In this document: positions 52,790 through 61,297 of the stretch, in pieces
How positions within the stretch are numbered: position 1 is the stretch's first letter
Layout: every line of letters begins with the position of its first letter
From: Gordonia gummivorans
GTDB lineage: Bacteria; Actinomycetota; Actinomycetes; Mycobacteriales; Mycobacteriaceae
Reading direction: 5' to 3'
Assembly (NCBI RefSeq): GCF_022513585.1
Contig: NZ_JAKWBF010000030.1
Span: 1-64,000 of the forward strand
Length of the DNA stretch: 64,000 nucleotides
Made by a program: the position numbers and the translations under genes
Notes under the pieces: generated by a model
Told to the model about the DNA's origin: nothing
Seen by the model: only the letters and a program-made list of their open reading frames with translations
Databases searched by the model: none

Positions 52790-53761
52790 ATGATCCGCAT
52801 CGCCACCATCGGGACGTCGACCATCACCCGTACCTTCCTCGACGCTGCTGCGCAGGTGCCGGCAGTGCAGGTCGCGACCGCCTACTCGCGCAACTCCGAA
52901 CACGCAGCGCAGTTCGCCGCCGAGACGGGGATTGCGCAGTCGAGTGCCGATCTCGACGGATTGCTCGCGTCGGCCGACGTCGACGCCGTGTACATCGCCT
53001 CTCCCAACGGCATTCATCACGACCAGGCGCTCCAGGCGATCGGTGCGGGCAAGCACGTCCTCGTCGAGAAGCCCGCATTTCCGACCGTCGCAGAGTTCGA
53101 CGAGCTGGCGGCGGCGGCGTCGGCGGCAGACGTCATCGTGCTGGAGGCGATCCGCAATGTGTACGACCCGGCAATGGCTGCGCTGGCCGAACTGCTTCCC
53201 GAGATCGGCGTGTTGCGTCGAGCATCGTTTGCCTACTGCCAGCGGTCGGCGCGCTACGACAAAGTACTCGCCGGTGAGCGCGTCAACATCTTCGACCCCG
53301 CGCTGGCCGGCGGTGCGCTATACGACCTCGGGGTGTATCCGATCGCCGCGATGATCCACCTTTTCGGCGAACCCGACCGGGTGCTCGGTGCAGCGATCCC
53401 CATTCCCGGTGGTGCAGATGGAGCAGGGGCCGCGCTCGCAATCTACGACGGCTTCATCGTGGATCTGTCCTACTCGAAGATCACCGCGTCGAACCGCGTC
53501 AACGAGATTCAGGGAGAGCGCGGCACCATCACCTTCGACCACGTCGCCGAACCGCGAACAGCCACGGTGACCAGCCTCGACGGTGTGCAGCGCGACTACG
53601 AGCTCGACGTGCCGCACAACAACATGGAGCACGAGATACGACGATTCGCCGATCTGATCTCCGGCGCCGACACCCCGGAACGCGATCATGCCGGGACCAG
53701 GGCGACCCTTCGAGTGGTTGAGACGATTCATACCGGTTCGTCTCGCTTCGGTCACGCCTGA
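52790..53761 (+). CDS. Gfo/Idh/MocA-family oxidoreductase
   Basis: A 323-residue NAD(P)-binding protein. N-terminal Rossmann domain with IATIGTSTITRTFLDAA, the EKP motif in HVLVEKPAFPT near residue 92, and C-terminal alpha/beta domain with DLGVYPIAAM. The family oxidises or epimerises sugars and dihydrodiols; GGALYDLGVYPI marks the dihydrodiol-dehydrogenase-like side. ATG 52790. The FAD-enzyme gene follows after 16 bases. Confidence 0.88.
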   Translation: MIRIATIGTSTITRTFLDAAAQVPAVQVATAYSRNSEHAAQFAAETGIAQSSADLDGLLASADVDAVYIASPNGIHHDQALQAIGAGKHVLVEKPAFPTVAEFDELAAAASAADVIVLEAIRNVYDPAMAALAELLPEIGVLRRASFAYCQRSARYDKVLAGERVNIFDPALAGGALYDLGVYPIAAMIHLFGEPDRVLGAAIPIPGGADGAGAALAIYDGFIVDLSYSKITASNRVNEIQGERGTITFDHVAEPRTATVTSLDGVQRDYELDVPHNNMEHEIRRFADLISGADTPERDHAGTRATLRVVETIHTGSSRFGHA

Positions 53762-53777
53762 CGGTTACCCTCGGTCC

Positions 53778-55115
53778 ATGCATTGTGTGGTCGTGGGTGG
53801 AGGACTGGCGGGTCTGGCGTCGGCGGTGTGGCTCGCCGAAGCCGGTCATCGGGTGACGTTGCTGGAGCGTCGGGGATCGCTCGGTGGTCGAACCATCTCG
53901 ATGCCGCTGGCCGCGGTCGACGACGTACCCGACAACGGGCAACACGTCTTCGCCAGCGGCTACGAGCACCTGATGCGGTATCTGGACAGTGTCGGCACCC
54001 GCAAGCATGTGGCGTTTCCGGGTCACATGACGATGCGGATGCCCGGCGGGGAAACCCGCACGTCGTCGTTCTCGGGAGTGTCCGGCCTGCGGACGGCGCT
54101 CGGTGACCTGCCGGGTGTGAAGGGGTTGGACAAACTGCGGACCGCGCGGGCGCAGGCGACACTGATCCGGCAGGCACTACGACAACCGGCGTGGCTCGAC
54201 GACGTCACCGCCGACGAATGGTTCCGCCGCATCGGTATGCCCCAATCGGCACGCGACGCGCTGTGGGACGGCATCGTGATCGGACTGACCGGCGACAAGC
54301 CCGACATCTCCTCGGCCAAGGTGCCCGCAGACCTGTTGGTGACCGGCATGCGACGGGCCCGTGCAACCAAGACGCCGATCTCGATCGGTTATCCCACAGT
54401 CGATCTCGACACCCTGTTCATCGATGGCGCGGAGAAGAAGTTTGCCGACGCGGGTGTCGACGTCCGACACCGGGCCGTCGTCTCGTCCGTCGATGTCGCC
54501 GACGGGGCCGTGACCGGTGTGACGCTGGTCGGCGGCGAACACATCGCTGCCGATGCCGTCGTCTGCGCGGTCCCGGTCTGGAACATCGCCGGTCTGCTGG
54601 ACCAGGTGCCCGGTCACGAAAAGATCTATGCCGCAGCGCAAGCCCTGACTCCGGTGCCGATCGTGAGTGTCAATCTTTACCTCGACCGCTCGATCGGGAT
54701 GTCGGACTGGGGCGAGATCCTCTACGGGGGAGAGGTTGTCCTGGAACAGGTTTGGGACCGCCAGCGGATGCATGGCCGCGACGCCACGGAGAACCACTTC
54801 TATTCGACGACGGTGTCGGCCGCCTACGAGCTGACACAGAAGTCCAATGTCGAGATCACCGACATCCAGATGGACATGCTGCGCAAATACTATCCGGGTG
54901 CCAAGGGCGCCAAGGTGATTCACAGCCATGTGGTGCGCATGCCGAAATCGACATTCGCGCAACGACCCGGCACCGCGGGCATTCGTCCCGACCAACGCAC
55001 CGCGGTACGCGGTCTCGCTCTGGCCGGTGACTGGACCCGGACCGACTGGACCACGACCATGGAGGGCGCGTGCCAGAGCGCCGCCCGCGCGGTCGACGTG
55101 ATCCTCGGGCGATAG
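53778..55115 (+). CDS. FAD-dependent amine-oxidase-type protein (HpnE-like)
   Basis: A 445-residue flavoprotein. The N-terminal FAD motif VVVGGGLAGLASAVWLAEAGHRVTLLERR covers residues 4-32 and GGRT follows; the C-terminal FAD contact is LALAGDWTRTDWTTTMEGACQSA. The arrangement NGQHVFASGYEHL near residue 55 is that of hydroxysqualene dehydroxylase HpnE and phytoene-desaturase relatives. No squalene or hopanoid genes lie nearby, so the specific reaction is not assigned. Converges with a TetR gene five bases away. Confidence 0.82.
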   Translation: MHCVVVGGGLAGLASAVWLAEAGHRVTLLERRGSLGGRTISMPLAAVDDVPDNGQHVFASGYEHLMRYLDSVGTRKHVAFPGHMTMRMPGGETRTSSFSGVSGLRTALGDLPGVKGLDKLRTARAQATLIRQALRQPAWLDDVTADEWFRRIGMPQSARDALWDGIVIGLTGDKPDISSAKVPADLLVTGMRRARATKTPISIGYPTVDLDTLFIDGAEKKFADAGVDVRHRAVVSSVDVADGAVTGVTLVGGEHIAADAVVCAVPVWNIAGLLDQVPGHEKIYAAAQALTPVPIVSVNLYLDRSIGMSDWGEILYGGEVVLEQVWDRQRMHGRDATENHFYSTTVSAAYELTQKSNVEITDIQMDMLRKYYPGAKGAKVIHSHVVRMPKSTFAQRPGTAGIRPDQRTAVRGLALAGDWTRTDWTTTMEGACQSAARAVDVILGR

Positions 55116-55120
55116 GCGAC

Positions 55121-55711
55121 CTATTGGGGTGGGGCCGCAGTCAGTCCGGATTCGGCGAGCACCTGGGAGAGCAGGCTCTGCAGGGCCCAGTCGAGTGCCC
55201 GGAGGGATCGTTGCGAGCCGTTCTCGTAGCCGACGAGCAGGTACATGGCGGCTCTCGAGTGCAGTTCGGCCTGCTCCCGATCGCCGGTGACGGCGGCCAG
55301 GGTGTCGGCGATGTAGCTGCGGCGTTCCTCGTCGACCTCGGCCTGGATCGCGCGCACCTCGGGGTCGCGGTCGGCCCAGACGCGGATGGCGGCCTCGGTG
55401 TCGTGGGGCAATCGCAACGCGATGCCGGTGAGGAAGGTGAGACGTTCCAGCGGGTCGGCGACGGAGGTCGCGTCGGCGATCAATCGTTGGCTCTTCTCGG
55501 CGCGCCAGTATCGGATCAGAGCCGCGGTGTACGTGCCCCAGCTGGGAAAAGCGTGATAGAACGACCCGGTCGTTGCGCCCACCGAACCGCAGACCGTCGC
55601 GAGCTTGAGCCCGGCATGCCCCTGTTCGGCGAGGATCAGCAGCCCGGCCTCGAGGTAGCGAACCTTGGCAGTGTGCGAGGGCGTCGTCCGCCGCCGTTCC
55701 GTCGATTCCAC
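55121..55711 (-). CDS. TetR-family regulator
   Basis: A 196-residue protein. Helix-turn-helix in LEAGLLILAEQGHAGLKLATVCGSVGATTGSFYHAFPSWGTY (about 18-60), followed by a helical ligand domain. The reading frame can be opened upstream, but GTG 55711 (VESTERRRTTPS) suits the HTH placement. Only 78 bases separate it from the oxygenase start, so it probably represses that gene. The divergent gap holds gtgcaacaggtcaca-type sequence but no clean operator. Confidence 0.83.
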   Translation of the reverse strand: MESTERRRTTPSHTAKVRYLEAGLLILAEQGHAGLKLATVCGSVGATTGSFYHAFPSWGTYTAALIRYWRAEKSQRLIADATSVADPLERLTFLTGIALRLPHDTEAAIRVWADRDPEVRAIQAEVDEERRSYIADTLAAVTGDREQAELHSRAAMYLLVGYENGSQRSLRALDWALQSLLSQVLAESGLTAAPPQ

Positions 55712-55789
55712 CCACTCAGTGTAGATGTGACCTGTTGCACAAAACAATAAGTTCACTTACGCTTTGTGGACGCGACGAAGGAGACCGCA

Positions 55790-56707
55790 GTGCGCATGGT
55801 GAATCCCCGCAAGAATCATCCGAATGCCGGGTTGAATCCCGAGACCGACTACACCGAGATCTATCGCAACCTGTCGACGCTCGAGTTCCCGTGGGACATC
55901 AACCAGGCACTCAGCTTTGCGCTCTTCCGGACCTACGCCGTACCGAGCATCGGCCGACTGCTCGACGAGACCGCCGCCTTCACCGAGTCCACCCAGAAGC
56001 GCTACGACGACACGAGCATCCTGCTCGAGGTGCCGCTGATCGAGGGATTCGACAGTGCGCGCGGAAAGAGCGCCATCCGTCGGATCAACCAGATGCACCA
56101 CATGTACGACATCTCCAACGACGACTTCCGTTACGTCCTGTCCACATTCGTGGTCGTACCGCGCAGGTGGCTGGCCGATTTCGGTTGGCGCGACCTCACC
56201 GACGGCGAGATCTTGGCATCCGTGCGCTACTACCAGTCGCTGGGAAAGCACATGGGCATCAAGGACATCCCGACCACCTACGACGACTTCGCCGATTTCA
56301 TGGACACCTACGAGGCGCAACACTTCGCCTTCGACGCCGGCGCGCGGCGGGTGGCGGATGCGACGATGGAGCTGATGGCGTCGTTCTATCCCGGCTTCGC
56401 CGCACGCGGCGTCGACGTGTTTAGCCGGTCGTTGATGGACGAACCCCTGATCGAGGCGTTCGGTTATCGGGAACCCGGCGAGATCGCACGGAAGGTGTCG
56501 CGTGGCGCACTGAAGGCCAGGGCGCGGCTGCTGTCGTTCCTGCCGTCCCGCCGCAAGCCGCAGTACGTGCACGACATGCCGCGAATCCGGAGCTACCCCA
56601 ACGGTTTCCAGATCGACAAGATGGGCACCTTTGCGAAAGGCTGCCCCGTGCAGCACACCCCGTCGGAGACGGCCGTCGAATCTCAGGCCTCGGCTGCGAC
56701 GCGCTGA
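55790..56707 (+). CDS. DUF2236 (MpaB/LcpB-like) oxygenase
   Basis: A 305-residue protein of the rubber-oxygenase Lcp/MpaB catalytic fold (DUF2236). Conserved features are IRRINQMHHMYDISNDDFRYVLSTFVVVPRRWLADFGWR, with clustered His around residue 105, and the C-terminal FPSRRKPQYVHD region. Members bind haem b; substrates include rubber and mycophenolic acid side chain. AAGGAG precedes GTG 55790; ATG 55796 and GTG 55766 are alternatives. Faces the TetR gene; converges with the DHA2 transporter with 25-base overlap. Confidence 0.83.
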   Translation: MRMVNPRKNHPNAGLNPETDYTEIYRNLSTLEFPWDINQALSFALFRTYAVPSIGRLLDETAAFTESTQKRYDDTSILLEVPLIEGFDSARGKSAIRRINQMHHMYDISNDDFRYVLSTFVVVPRRWLADFGWRDLTDGEILASVRYYQSLGKHMGIKDIPTTYDDFADFMDTYEAQHFAFDAGARRVADATMELMASFYPGFAARGVDVFSRSLMDEPLIEAFGYREPGEIARKVSRGALKARARLLSFLPSRRKPQYVHDMPRIRSYPNGFQIDKMGTFAKGCPVQHTPSETAVESQASAATR

Positions 56708-58176
56708 TCGCCTGCGAGGCGCACGGCTTGGGGGCCGGCTGTCGGACGTGCGGTCGGGATGCACAGGGTGATCGCGACACCGATGAACGCTGCCGCGGCG
56801 GCGATCACGAAGCACCAGTGGAAGGTTGACTGGTCGGGGAAGTCGCGGCCGAAGTACTCGGTCGTCGAACTCGCCAGGACGAGCGCCATCACCGCGGAGG
56901 CGACGGTGGTGCCGATGGACCGCATCAGGCCGTTGAGTCCGACCGCGGCACCGGCCTCGGTGATGGGCACCGAGCCCATGATGAGGGTCGGCATGGCCGC
57001 GTAACCGGTACCCACGCCCGCGGAACCGATGATCGATGCCAGCGCGAGTTGCCAGGCCGAGTTCATCAGGAAGAAGGCGACAAGATAACCGGCGCCCAGC
57101 ACGGTGGCGCCGATGGCCAGGGTGTACTTCGCGCCGATCTTGTTGATGAGCAACCCCGACACCGGGGCGAACAGCATCATCGTCAATCCGCCGGGTGCCA
57201 TCCACAGGCCTGCCGCGAAGACGGTCTGCCCGAGGCCGTACCCGGTGAACTCGGGTGTCTCCAGCAGGGCCGGGATCACGATGGCCTGCGCCATCATGCC
57301 GAAGCCGATGGCGATGGCGGCCAGGTTGGTGAGCAGCACCGCGGGCTTTGCGGTGGTCCGCAGGTCGACGAGGGGCTCGCGGTGCCGAACCTCGTAGAAA
57401 CCCCACAGGACCAGGATCGCCAGGCCGCCGACGAGGAGACCGAGGGTGCTGCCCGAGGTCCACCCCCAGTCGTTGCCCTTGGAGATGGCGATGAGCGCAC
57501 TCACCAGACCGAGACCGAGTCCGAGCGCACCGAGATAGTCGAATCGGCCACCCGCAGCGTCGGCGATATGGGGTACCACGAGGACGATCAGCACGGTGAT
57601 CACCACGGCCAACGCGGTGGACACCCAGAACAGCATGTGCCAGTTCCACTCTTCGGTGATCCAGGCGGCCAGCGGCAGTCCGACACCGCCGCCTACGCCC
57701 AGCGTCGCGCTCATCGCGGCAACCGCCATCGACGTCAGACGAGGCGGGGTCACTTCACGCATCAGGCTGATGCCCACCGGGATCAGACCCATGGCAAGAC
57801 CTTGGATCGCGCGACCGGCCACCAGCGGCACCACCGAATTGCTCAACGCGCAGACGAGCGATCCGACCGTCAGAAGGATTCCGCTGCCGATCATGATGCG
57901 CTGCTTGCCGAACATGTCGCCGAGGCGACCGGCGACCGGCATGGCGATCGCGGCGGCCAGCAGGGTGGCGGTGATGATCCACGACGCACTCGAGATCGAG
58001 GTACCCAGGAGCGTGGGGAGTTCGGGCTGGATCGGGATGATCAGCGTCTGCATCAGCGACGCGATCAGACCCGCGACGCACAGCACGACGACCGTGCCGA
58101 TCGCGCCGGCCGGGGTCGTGTCCGCGTGGGGCACGCCGGCGTCGTCGACGACGGTGAGGTCGGGTTTGCTTGTCAT
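56683..58176 (-). CDS. DHA2-family MFS drug exporter (14 TM)
   Basis: A 497-residue transporter with about 14 hydrophobic segments. Motif C-like MSATLGVGGGVGLPLAAWITEEWNW (about 175-200), motif A AGRLGDMFGKQR (about 82) and GLAMGLIPVGISLMREV match the EmrB/QacA group. ATG 58176 with GGAG upstream. It is divergent from the MarR gene with a palindromic operator between them, the classic MarR/exporter pair. Confidence 0.88.
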   Translation of the reverse strand: MTSKPDLTVVDDAGVPHADTTPAGAIGTVVVLCVAGLIASLMQTLIIPIQPELPTLLGTSISSASWIITATLLAAAIAMPVAGRLGDMFGKQRIMIGSGILLTVGSLVCALSNSVVPLVAGRAIQGLAMGLIPVGISLMREVTPPRLTSMAVAAMSATLGVGGGVGLPLAAWITEEWNWHMLFWVSTALAVVITVLIVLVVPHIADAAGGRFDYLGALGLGLGLVSALIAISKGNDWGWTSGSTLGLLVGGLAILVLWGFYEVRHREPLVDLRTTAKPAVLLTNLAAIAIGFGMMAQAIVIPALLETPEFTGYGLGQTVFAAGLWMAPGGLTMMLFAPVSGLLINKIGAKYTLAIGATVLGAGYLVAFFLMNSAWQLALASIIGSAGVGTGYAAMPTLIMGSVPITEAGAAVGLNGLMRSIGTTVASAVMALVLASSTTEYFGRDFPDQSTFHWCFVIAAAAAFIGVAITLCIPTARPTAGPQAVRLAGDQRVAAEA

Positions 58177-58223
58177 ACGGCACACTCCACTGGCATCATT
58201 TCCGGCGACGTATGCAGGCTACA

Positions 58224-58238
58224 TATGTACCGTACATA
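58224..58238. promoter_or_regulatory. MarR operator between exporter and MarR genes
   Basis: tatgtac-c-gtacata is a perfect inverted repeat of 7-base arms, 48 bases upstream of the exporter start and 42 upstream of the MarR start. Confidence 0.65.
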
Positions 58239-58279
58239 CAGCGAATCGGACATTCGCCGTGCGAAGGAGTTGGGTCGGG

Positions 58280-58759
58280 ATGGCGGCTGAGAAGGACGCG
58301 TCGTTCTGGCCGGTGCCGGTCTACGGCCATCTGGCCGACGAGTTGCTCCGGTTGACTCGTCGCAAGGTCAACATCCATCCCGATTCGATCCTCGACAACT
58401 CGGCTTTCACGATCCTGTGGCTGCTGTCCGACGGACGCCCGCGCACCCTGCGTCAGCTGACCGTCGACCTCGACCTCGAACAGTCGACGGTGAACCGGCA
58501 GGTGAACGCTGCGATCAAACACGGCTACCTCGAACGGTTCGACGTCGAGGGTTCACCGAGCCGCAGGATTCGTCCGACCACTCGTGGTCACGAGGCCTTC
58601 ATCCACGACGGCACACTGCGCGCGGGCCGACTCGAGCAGGTCTTCGCCGACCTGGCACCAGGGACGCCCGAATCGCTGCTCCGCGAACTCCGCGCCTACA
58701 ACGACGCCTACGACCGCGTCCTGCATCGCCAGGACCGCGACACCCGACTCGCCAAGTGA
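58280..58759 (+). CDS. MarR-family regulator
   Basis: A 159-residue winged-helix protein. Recognition region RTLRQLTVDLDLEQSTVNRQVNAAIKHGYLERF with wing SPSRRIRPTTRG. N-terminal residues 12-30 pack as the dimerisation helix. ATG 58280 is chosen; the longer open frame upstream crosses the operator. Divergent from the DHA2 exporter, with the palindrome at 58224-58238 between. Probably represses the exporter and itself; 25 bases to the next SDR gene, which may be in the same operon. Confidence 0.86.
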   Translation: MAAEKDASFWPVPVYGHLADELLRLTRRKVNIHPDSILDNSAFTILWLLSDGRPRTLRQLTVDLDLEQSTVNRQVNAAIKHGYLERFDVEGSPSRRIRPTTRGHEAFIHDGTLRAGRLEQVFADLAPGTPESLLRELRAYNDAYDRVLHRQDRDTRLAK

Positions 58760-58784
58760 CGAACCGGCAGCAAGTGAGGAATTG

Positions 58785-59651
58785 ATGGGCACATATGCGG
58801 TGACCGGCGCGGCGTCGGGGATGGGTGCTGCGGTGGCGGCATCGTTGACCGAGGCCGGGCACACCGTTCTGGGCATCGATCGGCCCGGAACCGACGCGGA
58901 CATCGCCGCCGATCTGTCGACGGCCGACGGTCGGGCGGCCGCGGCGTCGGCGGTTCTCGAACGCTGCTCGGGACGGCTCGACGGCGCGGTGCTCGCGGCC
59001 GGGCTGGGTCCGAAACGTGGTCAGGAACAGACGATCCTCGACGTGAATGTTCTCGGCGTCACCGAACTCCTGACGGCGTGGCGGCCGGCGCTCGCGTCCG
59101 CGTCGAATGCGAAAGTCGTTGTCTTCGGTTCTAATTCGACGACGTCGACGCCGCTGGTGCCCCATCGCGCGGTACGACGCCTGATCGCCGGTGACACCGA
59201 GGCCGCCGCGCGGCAGATTCGCCGGCGGGGTCAGGTGTCGGCGCCCGCGGCCTACGCGGCGTCGAAGGTGGCCGTCACGCAGTGGTGTCGGTTGCACGGA
59301 ACGCGCCCGGACTGGGCCGGTGCGGGAATCCGGGTGAACGTCCTCGCACCGGGCCCGGTGATGACGCCGCTCCTGCAATCCCAACTGAACAGCGCGCAGG
59401 GCAAGAACGTGCGGTCGTTTCCGGTGCCGGTGCGGGAGTACGGAACACCCGAGCAGCTCGCGGCCTGGGTGATGCTGATGCTGTCCGACAGCGCCGATTT
59501 CATGTGCGGCAGCGTCATCACCGTCGACGGCGGGACCGAGGCGTTGCTCCGATCCCGCGACTGGCCCAAGCCGTTGCCGTTGCGATCGATGCCGAAGTTG
59601 TTGTGGCGCATGTATCGAGCGCCCAAGGATGGCCAGGTCGCGCAGTACTGA
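58785..59651 (+). CDS. Short-chain dehydrogenase/reductase
   Basis: A 288-residue SDR. Cofactor motif TGAASGMGAAVA at residue 7; catalytic Ser in FGSNSTTS and Tyr/Lys in YAASKVAV. An insertion (PHRAVRRLIAGDTEAAARQIRRRG, about 135-158) separates the Ser and Tyr, as in 3-alpha-hydroxysteroid-dehydrogenase-like SDRs. ATG 58785. Steroid or terpenoid alcohols are plausible substrates; unproved. Follows the MarR gene. Confidence 0.86.
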   Translation: MGTYAVTGAASGMGAAVAASLTEAGHTVLGIDRPGTDADIAADLSTADGRAAAASAVLERCSGRLDGAVLAAGLGPKRGQEQTILDVNVLGVTELLTAWRPALASASNAKVVVFGSNSTTSTPLVPHRAVRRLIAGDTEAAARQIRRRGQVSAPAAYAASKVAVTQWCRLHGTRPDWAGAGIRVNVLAPGPVMTPLLQSQLNSAQGKNVRSFPVPVREYGTPEQLAAWVMLMLSDSADFMCGSVITVDGGTEALLRSRDWPKPLPLRSMPKLLWRMYRAPKDGQVAQY

Positions 59652-59654
59652 CCC

Positions 59655-59730
59655 CCGTTGACCGTGCGTCCCAAACCGTTGACCGTGCGTGCCGTGTGCA
59701 CGATCAACGAAATTCGACGCACAGTCAACG
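59655..59730. repeat. Array of direct and inverted GTTGACCGTGCGT copies
   Basis: ccgttgaccgtgcgt occurs at 59655-59669 and 59676-59690 (21-base period); inverted relatives tgcacgatcaacg (59698-59710) and acgcacagtcaacg (59717-59730) follow. The set can fold into a cruciform and lies right after one SDR and before another. Confidence 0.7.
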
Positions 59731-59751
59731 AAGATTGCGGATAATTCACGC

Positions 59752-60654
59752 ATGAAACTGCGACGAGGCGGCACGAATCTGCGAGGCAAGGTTGTCCTGA
59801 TCACGGGCGCGGCACAGGGAATCGGTCGGGGAACCGCCAAAGCGCTTGCCGCCCAAGGTGCCAAGCTGATCCTGGTCGACGTCGACGCGCCCGCGCTCGA
59901 CGACCTGGGGGCGGAGTTGGGCGACGCTGCGCTCACCGCGATCGCCGATGTGACCGACCTGTCGGCGGTCGAGGTGGCGACAGCGAAGGGGATCGAACGC
60001 TTCGGCGGGGTCGACGTGGTGGTCGCCAATGCGGGTATCGGCGGGTACGGCTCGGTTCAATGCATCGATCCGGCGACGTTCCGCAAGGTCATCGACATCA
60101 ACATCACCGGCGTCTTTCACACGGTGCGTGCGGCTTTGCCCTCTGTCATCGACCGCAAGGGCTATATCCTGATCGTTTCGTCGTCGGCCGCCTACGGTGT
60201 GGTGCCCGGACTCGCCGCCTATCACGCGAGCAAGGCGGGTGTGGAACAGTTCGCCAACGCGTTGCGACTCGAATTGCTGCCGACGGGCGTCGACGTCGGG
60301 TCGGCTCACATGTCGTGGCTCGACACCCCGCTGGTGCGTGAATCACAAGCAGACATGCCCACTTTCGACGAGATGCGGGCGACGTTACCCGGTCCGATGA
60401 AGCACTCCATCGACGCGGATGTGTGCGTCAAAGCGTTCGTACGGGGAATCTCTCGTCGCAGTCGGCGGATCAATGTCCCTGGGTGGGTGGGTCTCCTGCG
60501 GTGGATCAAACCAGTGCTGACGTCACGGGTGGCCGAGAACGCCACCCGTGCGGCGTCCACCGAGATCCTGCCCCGGATGGACGCCGAGGTGGCGGCATTG
60601 GGGCGTTCGACGAGCGCGCGCAATCTGGAGTCGGGGAGCGTCCCCAGATCTTGA
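59752..60654 (+). CDS. Short-chain dehydrogenase/reductase
   Basis: A 300-residue SDR. Cofactor motif TGAAQGIGRGTA around residue 18, NAGIGGYG, catalytic Ser in VSSSAAYG and Tyr/Lys in YHASKAGV (about 160). The C-terminus is extended by about 60 residues with RINVPGWVGLLRWIKP, as in mycobacterial SDRs of the Rv-type envelope lipid group. ATG 59752 lacks a ribosome site, so it may be leaderless. Preceded by the repeat array. Confidence 0.87.
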   Translation: MKLRRGGTNLRGKVVLITGAAQGIGRGTAKALAAQGAKLILVDVDAPALDDLGAELGDAALTAIADVTDLSAVEVATAKGIERFGGVDVVVANAGIGGYGSVQCIDPATFRKVIDINITGVFHTVRAALPSVIDRKGYILIVSSSAAYGVVPGLAAYHASKAGVEQFANALRLELLPTGVDVGSAHMSWLDTPLVRESQADMPTFDEMRATLPGPMKHSIDADVCVKAFVRGISRRSRRINVPGWVGLLRWIKPVLTSRVAENATRAASTEILPRMDAEVAALGRSTSARNLESGSVPRS

Positions 60655-60684
60655 CCGTTCACGCGCTCGTCGAACGCCCGAGTT

Positions 60685-61155
60685 TCACCACTGATCGAAT
60701 CCGACGTTCACTGTCGGGTAGCGGCTGCTGATGCTGTTGTTCATCCAGTAGTTCTGGGCGCGCGGTCCCCAGATGCCGCTCATCGCGGTGTTGGTGTTGT
60801 GCTTCATGTTCTCGATCTCGTAGTTGGCGGTCGGGCCGAACAGGCCGATCCGGTACTGCGCGTCGACGGTCAGCGAGTTCGCGAACGGCGCGACCGCGGT
60901 GACGGTTTCGCTGGCCCCAGGGTAGAGGACGCGCTGCGGTGCGTTGACCCACTGACCGCCCTGACCGGCGGTCGCCCCGACCAGGTATTCGGGCTTGTTG
61001 GTGTGGTTGGTGATCGTCATCGCGACGGTCGGCTCGCCGGGCCGGGTGACGGGCATGGTGCCGGCGTGTGCGGCTCCGGCACAGGCGAATCCGATGCCGG
61101 CGGTCGCGGCCACGGCAGCGACTCCGGCAGTGATGCGGCGGGTCTTGGTGATCAT
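60685..61155 (-). CDS. Secreted hypothetical protein
   Basis: A 156-residue protein. Signal peptide: ITKTRR, then ITAGVAAVAATAGIGFACAGAAHA cut before GT (about residue 31). The mature part (about 125 residues) has TITNHTNKPEYLVGATAG and strands typical of a beta-sandwich, with no membrane segment. No conserved family recognised. Converges with the SDR. ATG 61155. Confidence 0.75.
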   Translation of the reverse strand: MITKTRRITAGVAAVAATAGIGFACAGAAHAGTMPVTRPGEPTVAMTITNHTNKPEYLVGATAGQGGQWVNAPQRVLYPGASETVTAVAPFANSLTVDAQYRIGLFGPTANYEIENMKHNTNTAMSGIWGPRAQNYWMNNSISSRYPTVNVGFDQW

Positions 61156-61297
61156 GAGTGTGCTCCTTGGTGTGTGGGCCGGGTTGGTGGTCCCGGTGAC
61201 ACCCATGACTCTGCTCTGAGGAGTCCTCGTGCGGATTCCGCTCACCGGCTGATCGGTCGGTGGATTGCCGCCTCCACCAATCGGGGGACACGGTGGG

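Noticed and set aside
53778..55115. Hopanoid pathway gene hpnE
   Set aside because: No squalene, phytoene-synthase-like or cyclase genes nearby; only the general flavoprotein family is supported.
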